DNA of 32,532 nt from Planctomycetaceae bacterium (lineage in GTDB: Bacteria > Planctomycetota > Phycisphaerae > Tepidisphaerales > Tepidisphaeraceae): contig JAIYCY010000004.1 in assembly GCA_027487775.1 (NCBI GenBank), positions 1 to 32,532 of the forward strand, read 5' to 3'. The translations under genes and the position numbers were made by a program. This document shows, one piece after another, positions 1-7,585 of the stretch. Numbering within the stretch: position 1 is the stretch's first letter; each line of letters starts with the position of its first letter. The notes beneath the pieces are model-generated. The model was not told where the DNA came from and did not search any database. It saw only the letters and a list, made by a program, of their open reading frames with translations.

Positions 1-125
1 ACGACGACGCGGTCGAGTGGATCGACGGTCAGGCCGTTGAAGACGTCGTTGTATCCGTTGCCGAGTTGGACGGAGACAACGCCGGCGTTGCCGAAGGCGG
101 AATCGACATGTCCGGCGGGGGTCAT
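1..125 (-). CDS. delta-60 repeat protein, N-terminal fragment
   Basis: Partial gene running off the left edge of the window; only about 41 codons are visible. Read on the minus strand from the ATG at 125 it begins MTPAGHVDSAFGNAGVV and continues with a segment ending in LTVDPLDRVVV. This matches the pattern of delta-60 repeats (a D..FG..G motif, then a stretch ending in a 'vqpDgkivv'-like strand), which form beta-propeller-like extracellular proteins in many Planctomycetota. The reading frame stays open upstream of the ATG, but no signal peptide and no clear ribosome binding site is visible, so the true start is uncertain. The function of this family is not established. The gene diverges from the membrane protein at 294. 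Confidence 0.55.
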   Translation of the reverse strand, partial: MTPAGHVDSAFGNAGVVSVQLGNGYNDVFNGLTVDPLDRVV

Positions 126-293
126 GGGGGGGAAGATAGCAGATTCGGGGGATTGGGTTGAGGTGAGTCGGGTTTGTCTGGGGGTTGGTGGGTTGGAGCA
201 TTGTTGGTGGGGATGGCGGGTTCGGATAGGCTTTGGGGTTTGGCTGTCGGGTGTTTTGGGGTGGTGTGGATTGAAAGGGAAGCGTGCGAACGG

Positions 294-1643
294 ATGTCGG
301 GCGGATGGCGAGAGGTTCTGGGTTGGTTTTTAAGGCCGAAGCTGAGGCCTTGGGCGTTGCTCACGCCGGTGTTGGTGTTGGTGTTGGCGGTTCCGATGCT
401 GAGGCCGCTGGTGGGCGAGGATGGTGCGAGTCGGAGTGAGCGTTTGCTGCTGGCGAGCGTGCGTTCGTTGGTAGAGGGTCGTGGGATGGTGTTGGATAGG
501 TCGTGGCGAGGCGAGCCTGGGACGGTGGAGGTGGAGGGTCGTTTGTATGCTGCGCGTGCGCCGGTGTATGCGGTGTTGTTGGCGGGTCCGAGTTGGGCGT
601 TGGACCGGGCGGGTTGGTCTTGGGAGCGAGATCCGGTGGCGCATGGTTTTGGGCTAGCGTTGCTGGGTGTGACGATTCCGGTGGCGCTGGGGGCTGGGAT
701 TGTGTATCGGATGGGTCGGTTGTTTGAGTTATCGAGGCCGAGGCGTGCGGGGTTGGCGGTGTTGGTGGTGATGGGGAGCGGTTGGTTGGGATGTGCGACG
801 GCGCTGAATCCGCATGCGACAGCGGCGGCGTTGGTGTTGGCGGCGAGTAGTGCGATGTTGTTTGTGGCGGCGAGTTCGAAGCCGGCTCGTGTGACGTGGG
901 TCTTGATTTTGGCGGGTCAGTTGGCGTCGCTGGCGGGTGCGGTGGATCCGTGGGCGTTGCCGTTGATATTGCCGATGCCGCTGGTGGTGATGGCGATGCG
1001 TTTGAGTTTGCGGGCGCGGGTGTTGGGGGTGGTGTTGATGTCGCTGGGTGCGATGCCGGTGGTGTGGTTGCATTCGGCGTGGTCGTTGTCGACGTTCGAC
1101 AGTTTTCTTCCGCCGGGCGGGCGTGTTTTGTTGGGTGAGATGACGGGCTGGGGCGAGGAGGGCGTGTGGGCGCGGTTGTTGTCGATGGGTGGTGGCTTGG
1201 TATCGATGCTGGTGGGGTCGGGTGGATTGTTAAGGGGATTTCCGGTGGTGCTCGTGGGCTTGGTGGGGATGTGGATGGTGATGCGCAGGCATTGGCCGAT
1301 GCATGCGAAGATGCTGGCAGCGATATCGATGGTGGGATTGTTGACGCTGGTGATGGTGGGCGCGACGCGAGGGCCGGGCCGGAGCGCGATGCCGACGCTG
1401 GTGGTGATATCGCCGTTGTTGGTGTTTTGGGCGGGTGTGATTTTCAGGCGAACGGGCGGCTGGGTCTGGCGGTTGTCGATCGGGATCGTGATCGGATTGA
1501 GTGTGCTGAATACGTTGATGATGTTGCGTGTGGGCGTGGGTGAGTCGGATAGACCGGTGAATCCGTTGCACGAGGTGGTGAATGAGCTTGTGCGACGGTC
1601 GGGTGAGCGGGGCATGGGGGACGAAGCGGAGGGTGAAGCGTAG
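294..1643 (+). CDS. multi-pass membrane protein, GT39/ArnT-like in outline
   Basis: Predicted 449-residue integral membrane protein. About ten hydrophobic segments can be read, starting near residue 20 (LLTPVLVLVLAVP) and repeating to about residue 415. The first loop carries SERLLLASVRSLVEGRGMVLD followed by a segment ending ARAPVYAVLLAGP. This resembles the first periplasmic loop of GT39/ArnT-type transferases, where an acidic residue and a 'PP..P.l' motif precede the second membrane helix. I see no decisive catalytic motif, so it could be a lipid-linked sugar transferase or an unrelated membrane protein. The frame is open further upstream, but the ATG at 294 is the first one followed by a normal membrane-protein start, with GAAAGGGA about 13 nt upstream. 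The C-terminus is short, charged and cytoplasmic in character. Confidence 0.6.
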   Translation: MSGGWREVLGWFLRPKLRPWALLTPVLVLVLAVPMLRPLVGEDGASRSERLLLASVRSLVEGRGMVLDRSWRGEPGTVEVEGRLYAARAPVYAVLLAGPSWALDRAGWSWERDPVAHGFGLALLGVTIPVALGAGIVYRMGRLFELSRPRRAGLAVLVVMGSGWLGCATALNPHATAAALVLAASSAMLFVAASSKPARVTWVLILAGQLASLAGAVDPWALPLILPMPLVVMAMRLSLRARVLGVVLMSLGAMPVVWLHSAWSLSTFDSFLPPGGRVLLGEMTGWGEEGVWARLLSMGGGLVSMLVGSGGLLRGFPVVLVGLVGMWMVMRRHWPMHAKMLAAISMVGLLTLVMVGATRGPGRSAMPTLVVISPLLVFWAGVIFRRTGGWVWRLSIGIVIGLSVLNTLMMLRVGVGESDRPVNPLHEVVNELVRRSGERGMGDEAEGEA

Positions 1644-1786
1644 GATTTCGTGAAAGAGAGGCGGCAGATTGACGCACCCGGTGGCTAGTGAGATTTTTGT
1701 CGTGGGTGGTGGGATATACTGACGCGGCTGCGGTGAAAATTGCGTGAGCACGGAAGAGCATGAGGGATCGGGATTGAGGTGTCGGC

Positions 1787-3232
1787 TTGAGCGTGATTCG
1801 AGAGAGCCATGTGGTGCAGAGTCGAGAGGATTCGCAGGGATCGTCGGGGAGGGTTTCTGCGCCGGCGTCGGGACGGGTGTTGGGACATCGGGAATCGGAT
1901 GGTGGTGGCGCGGGTTCGTTTCATGGCGGATTGCATCGGCTGGCGTGGGTGCTCTTGGTGTGTACGTTTCCATTGATCTGGATGGGTGGATTGGTGACGA
2001 GCAAGGGCGCGGGGATGAGCGTTCCGGATTGGCCGAACAGTTTTGGCTACAACATGTTCGCGCTTCCGCTGGACCATTGGATCGGGAAGACGGCGGGCGG
2101 GATTTTTTACGAGCACGCGCATCGGCTTTTGGGAACGTTGGTGGGGCTGTTGTCGGTGGCGTGTGTGATGTCGGTGTATGCGCCGGCGCGGTCGGCGTCG
2201 CGGAGGCGATTTTTGGGGCGAGCCGCGGTGGCGACGCTGGGCATCGGCGGGGCGATCTGGGCGACGGTGCATTTCGGTCGGAATGGTGGATGGATCGAAG
2301 CGGACCGTGCGCGGCAATCGATGCATTTCGTGAGTTTGTTCGGTTCGATCGGATTGCTTCTGGGGATTGCCTGGGCGATGCGAGAGCGGCATTCGGCGCG
2401 ATGGGTGAGGCGATTGTGCGTGGGGATTCTGGTGGCGGTGATCGTGCAGGGATTGATGGGTGGATTCAGGGTGAGCGAGACGAGTTTGTTGCTGGCGAAG
2501 CTGCACGGGGTGTTCGGGCAGTGGGTCTTCGGTGCGGCGGGGGTTTTGGTGGTTGTGACTTCGCGTTGGTGGGGTGATGTGAGCTGGAAGACGATGGAGG
2601 GATTGAAGCGTGTGGGGCGACTGCGTGGTTGGGCAGTGGCTTGCGTGGTGCTGGTGGTGATGCAACTTGTACTGGGTGCGGTGATGCGGCACGACCCGAG
2701 GCGGAACCATATCAGTGGCGAGGGGGCGGGACTGGCGATTCCGGATTGGCCGCTGCATTACGGGAAGGTGCTTCCGCCGGCGAGGGTGGAGTCGCTGGAG
2801 CGGGTGAACTGGTCGCGTGTGCAGGACATGAATTTGCCGCGTGTGACGATGGGTCAGGTGTGGCTGCACTTTTCCCATCGAGTGGGCGCGTATGTGACGC
2901 TGGCGGTGTTGTTGCTGACGGCGTGGCGAGTGGTGAAGTCTGGACGTTCGGAACTTCGCTGGATGGGTTGGACGCTGGGTTTGATGGGACTGGTGCAGGT
3001 GGGGCTGGGTGTGACGACGGTGTTGTTGCGGAAGCCAGCGGATATAGCGACAGGGCATCAGGCGGTTGGGGCGTTGCTGTTGTTGTTGGCGGTCGTGTTG
3101 CTCGTTCGGGTGGTTCGGCTTTACCATGTCGGTCGCACAGGCGGCGATGCGAGAATGGATGTCAGGCAAATGAGAGGATCATCGTCAGGTCGTGAGAAGT
3201 TTGCAGACGGGGAATTGCTGGTTCGAGCGTAG
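1787..3232 (+). CDS. ctaA: heme A synthase (COX15/CtaA)
   Basis: Oxidises heme O to heme A in the membrane for aa3-type cytochrome oxidase. The 481-residue protein has eight predicted membrane helices. The four heme-ligand histidine positions of the family are visible: YEHAHR near residue 106, AKLHGVFGQ near 239, HFSHRVGAY near 365 and ATGHQAVGA near 425. GGLVTSKGAGMSVPDWP after helix 1 and GAVMRHD near residue 299 are typical of the family. The second half of the loop motif is repeated before helix 6 (GLAIPDWPLHYGK), as expected for the internal twofold symmetry. The protein is longer than common CtaA (about 300-350) because of a roughly 48-residue leader and expanded loops. The TTG start is supported by GAGG seven nucleotides upstream. 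The next gene, ctaB, follows directly. Confidence 0.95.
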   Translation: MSVIRESHVVQSREDSQGSSGRVSAPASGRVLGHRESDGGGAGSFHGGLHRLAWVLLVCTFPLIWMGGLVTSKGAGMSVPDWPNSFGYNMFALPLDHWIGKTAGGIFYEHAHRLLGTLVGLLSVACVMSVYAPARSASRRRFLGRAAVATLGIGGAIWATVHFGRNGGWIEADRARQSMHFVSLFGSIGLLLGIAWAMRERHSARWVRRLCVGILVAVIVQGLMGGFRVSETSLLLAKLHGVFGQWVFGAAGVLVVVTSRWWGDVSWKTMEGLKRVGRLRGWAVACVVLVVMQLVLGAVMRHDPRRNHISGEGAGLAIPDWPLHYGKVLPPARVESLERVNWSRVQDMNLPRVTMGQVWLHFSHRVGAYVTLAVLLLTAWRVVKSGRSELRWMGWTLGLMGLVQVGLGVTTVLLRKPADIATGHQAVGALLLLLAVVLLVRVVRLYHVGRTGGDARMDVRQMRGSSSGREKFADGELLVRA

Positions 3233-3245
3233 TCATCAATCGTTT

Positions 3246-4229
3246 ATGAAGCCCATTGGTCCCATGATCGAATCCCCGACACTTTCTCGCGAGCAATCTG
3301 TGCATGCGCCGGTTCCCGTGGTGGAATCGGTGGCGGTTGAAGCGGGGTTGGTCGAGTCTCTGGCCGTTCCGTCGAAGCTGAAGGATTACTACGAGGCGAC
3401 GAAGCCTCGAATGAATTATCTGGTGGTGGTGACGACGGTGGTGGGGTACTACATCGCAAGTGCGGTGGCAGGCCGAACGTTGGCTGATTGGATGCTGGTG
3501 CACGCGATCGTGGGCACGGCGTTGACGGCGGCGGGTGCGAGCGTGTTTAACCAGGTGATCGAGCGTCGGCACGACACGCAGATGCGTCGGACGCGAAATC
3601 GCCCATTTGCGGCGGGCCGTCTTTCGCCGTTTGAGGGATATGCGTTTGCGTCGTTGCTGGGCGTGTCGGGCGTGGCGTGGCTTGCGCTGCTGGTGAATCC
3701 GCTGACCGCAACGCTCGGGGCGTTGACGTTGTTGTTGTATGTGCTGATTTACACGCCGCTGAAGCGGATGAGCCCGCTTTGCACGGTGATCGGCGCGATC
3801 CCCGGGGCGATTCCGCCTTTGATGGGTGTGACTGCGATCGATGATGCGGTGACGCCGCTCGGTTGGTCGTTGTTTGCGATTTTGTTCGTGTGGCAGATGC
3901 CGCACTTTTTCGCCCTCGCGTTGATGTATCAAGACGACTACGCGGGTGCGGGTTATCGCATGCTGCCGGGCTGTCGGCATGGGCTTGTGCGGACGCGTGT
4001 ACAGATCGTTGCGTATTCGATGGCTCTTTTGCCGATATCGTTCTGGCCGATCTGGACGAGTGGCGCGTCGTGGGGATATGGCGTTGTGGCGACGATTCTC
4101 GGCTTGGGATTTCTGGTGGCGGCGTATCAATGCGTGCGAAGCAGCGACCGCGCGAGCCAGCGGCGACTCTTCCTCTACAGCATCGCTTATCTCCCGCTGC
4201 TGCTGGCGGCGCTGATGATTGATCAATGA
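3246..4229 (+). CDS. ctaB: protoheme IX farnesyltransferase (heme O synthase)
   Basis: Adds the farnesyl tail to heme b to make heme O, the substrate of the upstream ctaA product. It belongs to the UbiA prenyltransferase superfamily. The first metal-diphosphate motif is visible as NQVIERRHDTQMRRTRNRP at about residues 100-118 (N..xE..xD..M.RT..RP). The second conserved block is YTPLKRMSPLCTVIGAIPGAIPP. About eight to nine membrane helices are present. A long polar N-terminus of some 45 residues precedes helix 1. The ATG at 3246 lies 14 nt after the ctaA stop; an ATG at 3264 is an alternative, and neither has a clear Shine-Dalgarno sequence. A longer reading from 3192 would overlap ctaA and is less likely. 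Confidence 0.95.
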   Translation: MKPIGPMIESPTLSREQSVHAPVPVVESVAVEAGLVESLAVPSKLKDYYEATKPRMNYLVVVTTVVGYYIASAVAGRTLADWMLVHAIVGTALTAAGASVFNQVIERRHDTQMRRTRNRPFAAGRLSPFEGYAFASLLGVSGVAWLALLVNPLTATLGALTLLLYVLIYTPLKRMSPLCTVIGAIPGAIPPLMGVTAIDDAVTPLGWSLFAILFVWQMPHFFALALMYQDDYAGAGYRMLPGCRHGLVRTRVQIVAYSMALLPISFWPIWTSGASWGYGVVATILGLGFLVAAYQCVRSSDRASQRRLFLYSIAYLPLLLAALMIDQ

Positions 4230-4440
4230 GTCGGCGGTCTGCGCCGTGCGGTGAATCGAAATTGCGTCGAGAAATTGAGGCATCAAAGTGATCGGGTTCG
4301 CGAAGGATGTTTGATTTCGCAAAGCCGTGAGTGGGTGTTTTGGACTTGTGGATTGCTTTGACCATGCGATGTTGAGTTCGATGTGTCAGATTGACGCGAG
4401 CGTGGATTTGCGGAGCGATGGGCGCGTATTCTTCGGCGAG

Positions 4441-5268
4441 ATGAACACGATGAATCTTTGGTACACGGAATCGAAGGAAGAGCTCGGCGCGTCGCGGGGC
4501 CCCGTTGTGAACGATGGGAAGCGGCTGCGGGTTGGACGGATTGCTTTCGTCTGCCGCGTGCTGTGCTTTGCGATCGCGGGCGTTGCGATGATCGGTTGTG
4601 ACCAGAAGCCGCCGGTCGATGCATCGGCACCGCCGGTGTTTGGCGAGGGTAAAGTCGAGGGCGTGGTGAAGTTTCCCGGCACGCCTCCCGAGCGGAGATT
4701 TTTGGACAACTCGAATTGTCATACGCAAATGCCCAAGGCGATTCAGGAGAGAACGATCGTGGTCGGGGCAGATCAGGGTCTGGCAGATGTGGTGTTGTGG
4801 CTCGCGGACGCGCCGGCGTCGAATGGTGCGTCGAGGCCACGCGTGATGCTGGATCAGATTGATTGCGAGTATGTCCCGCATGTGGTTGCGGTTCAGGTGG
4901 GTCAGACGCTGCGGGTGACGACCAGTGATGAGGTGTTTCACAACACGCACTACAACAGCTTTGAGAACGGTTCGCTGAATTTCGGATTGCCCAACCGGGG
5001 CGACTTTCGCGACTTGCAATTTCGCAATCCGGAGTTTCTGCGGGTGCGATGTGATGTGCATCCGTGGATGAGTGCTCAGGTGGCGGTGCTGCCGAATCCG
5101 TTTTTCGCGGTGAGCAACGAGGACGGGAAGTTTACCATCGAGGGCGTTCCGCCGGGCGAGTACACTCTGGTTGCTCGGCATGACATGCTGGGCGAGCGTC
5201 GTACGAAGATTACGGTTGGTGCGTCTGCGGGCGAGGCGGTGTTGATGGAGTTTGCTGCGCCGGATTGA
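4441..5268 (+). CDS. cupredoxin-like lipoprotein with C-terminal carboxypeptidase-regulatory-like fold
   Basis: Likely a membrane-anchored periplasmic protein of 275 residues. A hydrophobic stretch ends in the lipobox VAMIGC, with Cys at about residue 53. The middle part resembles a type I copper (plastocyanin/azurin-like) domain. Candidate ligands are the first His of HNTH (about 167) and Cys, His and Met in CDVHPWM (about 204, 207 and 210), the C-x2-H-x2-M spacing of such sites. The end (NEDGKFTIEGVPPGEYTLVARH) is a carboxypeptidase-regulatory-like beta-sandwich strand pair. An additional NCHTQ near residue 92 could also bind metal. The ATG at 4441 gives a long n-region; a GTG at 4507 would give a normal lipoprotein signal of about 30 residues. 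Its position after ctaA and ctaB suggests electron transfer or copper handling for a heme-copper oxidase; this is inference. Confidence 0.75.
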   Translation: MNTMNLWYTESKEELGASRGPVVNDGKRLRVGRIAFVCRVLCFAIAGVAMIGCDQKPPVDASAPPVFGEGKVEGVVKFPGTPPERRFLDNSNCHTQMPKAIQERTIVVGADQGLADVVLWLADAPASNGASRPRVMLDQIDCEYVPHVVAVQVGQTLRVTTSDEVFHNTHYNSFENGSLNFGLPNRGDFRDLQFRNPEFLRVRCDVHPWMSAQVAVLPNPFFAVSNEDGKFTIEGVPPGEYTLVARHDMLGERRTKITVGASAGEAVLMEFAAPD

Positions 5269-5355
5269 TTCGTGATGATCGGACGCTCGGCGCGACGGTG
5301 TCGTGATGTGTCGACATGAAGTTGCGTGAGATGACGTCGGACGAAAGATGGGTGC

Positions 5356-6285
5356 ATGAGTCACGCAGTTGAGATTGAAGGATTGTCGCACAGTTTTGGC
5401 TTGCGGCGGGTGCTGGCGGATGTGAATCTGCACGTGGCGGTTGGGGAGTGCTTGGCGCTTTTGGGGGCGAATGGATCGGGTAAGTCGACGCTGTTTCGGA
5501 TCCTTTCGACGATGCTCGTGCCGGATGAAGGCGTGGCGAGGGTGTTTGGGCGTGACGTGGTGCGTGAGCAAGCGGCTGCGCGATCGATGATGGGCGTGGT
5601 GTTTCAGTCGCCGGCCTTGGATGGTGTGTTGACGGCGCGGGAGAATCTGGTGTTGCACGCGAAGTTGAGCGGCTTGTCGCGAGATCAGATTGGGGCGCGT
5701 GTGGATGAGTCTTTGCGTGAGATAGGATTGCTTGATCGATCGCGTGATCGGGTGGCGACGTTCTCGGGTGGGATGAAGCGGAAGCTGGAGATTGCGAAGG
5801 CCATGCTTGCCCGGCCGCGATTGTTGATTTTGGACGAGCCGGATACGGGCCTGGATGTTCCGGCGCGGGCGCAGCTTCGGGGGATGTTAAAGAGATTGAC
5901 GGAGTCGGGGACGACCGTGCTGCTGACGACGCACCTGCTGGATCAGGCTGAGGCGGCGGACCGTGTGGCTCTGCTGCACGCGGGGCGGATCGTGGCGTCG
6001 GACGCGCCTTCGGCGTTGTGTGCGAAGGGTGGTCGGCGTCGCATTGTGCTTCAGGTGCGTGATCCGGGCGCGACGAAGGATCGGCTGCGTCAGGCGATGT
6101 CGCTGGAGGCGATCGAAGCGGACGGGCGGCTTGTGATTCATTCGACCGAGCCGGAGAATCTGCTGCAGAAGCTCTTCGGATCATTGCCCGAACCGCCGAT
6201 CGAAGTGGCGATCAGGCAGACGACACTTGAAGATGTCTATCTAGAATCGACAGGTCACCGACTCGGCGACGCGGGCGTGGCGTGA
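5356..6285 (+). CDS. ABC transporter ATP-binding protein (ABC-2/CcmA type)
   Basis: Cytoplasmic ATPase subunit of 309 residues. The Walker A motif GANGSGKST lies at about residues 36-44 and the Q-loop FQSPAL near 78. The signature FSGGMKRKLEIAKAML lies near 136, and Walker B with the following D-loop is LLILDEPDTGLD. The switch histidine is in LTTHLLDQAEA. The FSGGMKRKLEIA form and the roughly 80-residue C-terminal tail are typical of the DrrA/NatA/CcmA-like branch of ABC-2 exporters. It stands 87 nt after the cupredoxin lipoprotein gene. Such ATPases normally sit beside an ABC-2 permease, but here no permease follows: the next full gene is convergent. A GTG overlapping its stop (6282) may be the remains of a coupled permease start. 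Confidence 0.92.
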   Translation: MSHAVEIEGLSHSFGLRRVLADVNLHVAVGECLALLGANGSGKSTLFRILSTMLVPDEGVARVFGRDVVREQAAARSMMGVVFQSPALDGVLTARENLVLHAKLSGLSRDQIGARVDESLREIGLLDRSRDRVATFSGGMKRKLEIAKAMLARPRLLILDEPDTGLDVPARAQLRGMLKRLTESGTTVLLTTHLLDQAEAADRVALLHAGRIVASDAPSALCAKGGRRRIVLQVRDPGATKDRLRQAMSLEAIEADGRLVIHSTEPENLLQKLFGSLPEPPIEVAIRQTTLEDVYLESTGHRLGDAGVA

Positions 6286-6316
6286 GGACGCGCGATTGGG
6301 TACTTGCGATTACTCG
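6282..6316 (+). pseudogene. possible remnant of a coupled ABC permease start
   Basis: A GTG overlaps the stop codon of the ATPase gene by 4 nt (GTGA), the usual arrangement for a translationally coupled partner. The first codons read MRTRDWVLAIT, a plausible N-terminus for an ABC-2 permease, and then run into the 22-bp tandem repeat. The frame continues through the repeat but shows no membrane helices, so any gene is broken after about eleven codons. The match is too short to establish homology. Confidence 0.2.
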
Positions 6317-6404
6317 TGCCACTGCGACGCGTACGCGATGTCACTGCGACGCGTACTCGATGCCACTGCGACGCGTACGCGATGCCACTGGCACTCGTAC
6401 TCGA
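6317..6404. repeat. four tandem copies of a 22-bp unit
   Basis: Four head-to-tail 22-bp units occur at 6317-6338, 6339-6360, 6361-6382 and 6383-6404. Each begins TGCCACT or TGTCACT, and a fifth start (TGTCACT) follows at 6405. Units 1 and 3 are identical and contain the perfect 10-bp palindrome CGCGTACGCG. Units 2 and 4 both have TACTCGA in place of TACGCGA; unit 4 is further diverged (GGCACTCGTACTC). The array lies between two convergent genes and ends three bases before the stop of the minus-strand glycosyltransferase. It could act in bidirectional termination or be a recombination scar; the function is unknown. Confidence 0.9.
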
Positions 6405-6406
6405 TG

Positions 6407-7585
6407 TCACTTTGAAGAAGTCTGCTCGGAAGGCTTGAAGGCGTGGGCCATCTCGCGTTCGGTGATGGCGGTCGCGTGGCGTTTTCCGGAGAGCAGGCAG
6501 CGGAACTGATAGCGACGAAGGAAGGATCGGAAACCGGGTTCTTCGTAGCGTGGGGTGCGAGTGAGCAGAGCGCGAAAATACCCCCAGAGGATTGCGAGCA
6601 TGCCGAGAACGATGGGCGGATGTAGGACGCGAAGTGCGGCGCTGCTGAGCAGGTAGAGCGGGTGGGTGCCCATGAAGTATTGCCCCCAGCCGTGTCGGAC
6701 GCGGCCGGTCCACCAGCTTTTGTGGCTCGTGCCCATGGGGCGCAGGTGGATGAATTGAATCGTAGGGTCGGGCCAGCTCGCTGCCTTCCACCCGAGTCTG
6801 CGGATGCGGTGGGTATCGATGCCGTCCCACATGAGGGCTTTGACGAATCCGCCCATCTGCTTGAAGCAATCGACGCGATAGAACTTGGTCATGCCGACGG
6901 CGTGTTCGTCGCCGCAGCGTTCGGGATGAAGCGTTTCGCCGCGATAGAAGAAGGGTTTACCACTGCCTGCGCCGAGTCGCGGGTCGGCTTCCATGCGTTG
7001 CATGAGGCCGAGGAAATAGTTGGGGGGAAGATCGAGATCGAGGTCGAGTTTGCAGACGTAGTCGTAGTCGTCGAGGTTGATTTCTTTCAGGCCGTCATTG
7101 AATGCTTCGATGACGCCCGCTCCGAGGACGCGTCCGCCGCGATCGGTGCGTTTGATGACGCGGATCCAGTGATACTTGGCTGCATATTCGGCGAGGATGT
7201 CGGGTGTTTGGTCCTGGCTTCCGTCGTCGACAATGACCCAGATGGTGGGGGTGACGGATTGATGAATGACCGATTCGATCGTGCGGCGGGCGTAGGAGGC
7301 TTCGTCACGGCAGGGCGAGATGAGAGCGTAACGACGGCTTGGCGCGGGAAGAGGCTGATGCGGGACGAACGGCGCGCGCGGCGATTGAACCGGTGCGGCG
7401 GTCTCGGTCTCGGCTTGGCGGGACACGGATGATTGCTCGTTGATGGTGGTGGCCACTGCTGTTACTTCACCTTCGTCAGGACGTACGAACGAAACGTATG
7501 AATTCGGATGTTTGCTTGTCGCGACTCTGACGCTCGCGTCAAGGATTTGGACCGATGTTTTTTCAATCTCGCCGGAGCGATGCAT
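6407..7585 (-). CDS. family 2 glycosyltransferase
   Basis: Nucleotide-sugar transferase of the GT-A fold, 392 residues from the chosen start. The N-terminal 85 residues are polar and low in complexity. The GT2 domain then starts at YALISPCRDE. The nucleotide-binding DDGSQD lies at about 120-125 and the metal-binding region KLDLDLDLP at about 180-187. The acceptor-side WDGIDTHRIRRLGW lies further on. Hydrophobic segments near the C-terminus (LLSSAALRVLHPPIVLGMLAILWGYF) suggest membrane association. The ATG at 7585 overlaps the preceding gene by 23 nt and has GAGG about eleven nucleotides upstream; a GTG at 7456 is an alternative that removes much of the low-complexity leader. This is the last gene of the minus-strand polysaccharide operon. 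Confidence 0.85.
   Translation of the reverse strand: MHRSGEIEKTSVQILDASVRVATSKHPNSYVSFVRPDEGEVTAVATTINEQSSVSRQAETETAAPVQSPRAPFVPHQPLPAPSRRYALISPCRDEASYARRTIESVIHQSVTPTIWVIVDDGSQDQTPDILAEYAAKYHWIRVIKRTDRGGRVLGAGVIEAFNDGLKEINLDDYDYVCKLDLDLDLPPNYFLGLMQRMEADPRLGAGSGKPFFYRGETLHPERCGDEHAVGMTKFYRVDCFKQMGGFVKALMWDGIDTHRIRRLGWKAASWPDPTIQFIHLRPMGTSHKSWWTGRVRHGWGQYFMGTHPLYLLSSAALRVLHPPIVLGMLAILWGYFRALLTRTPRYEEPGFRSFLRRYQFRCLLSGKRHATAITEREMAHAFKPSEQTSSK

Noticed and set aside
1690..1720. Possible promoter with TATACT before ctaA
   Set aside because: The -10-like box is good but no -35 box is found at 16-18 bp, so I do not list it.
4297..4330. Imperfect inverted repeat between ctaB and the lipoprotein gene as a terminator
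   Set aside because: The arms match at only about 9 of 12 positions and no T-run follows.
1685..5658. Long antisense open frames opposite ctaA, ctaB and the lipoprotein
   Set aside because: Their products are Arg/His/Pro-rich with no domains, as expected from the shadow of GC-rich codons; the plus-strand proteins are clear family members.
6662..7432. Plus-strand open frame of 256 codons opposite the GT2 gene
   Set aside because: The minus strand holds clear GT2 motifs; the plus-strand product is a compositional shadow.
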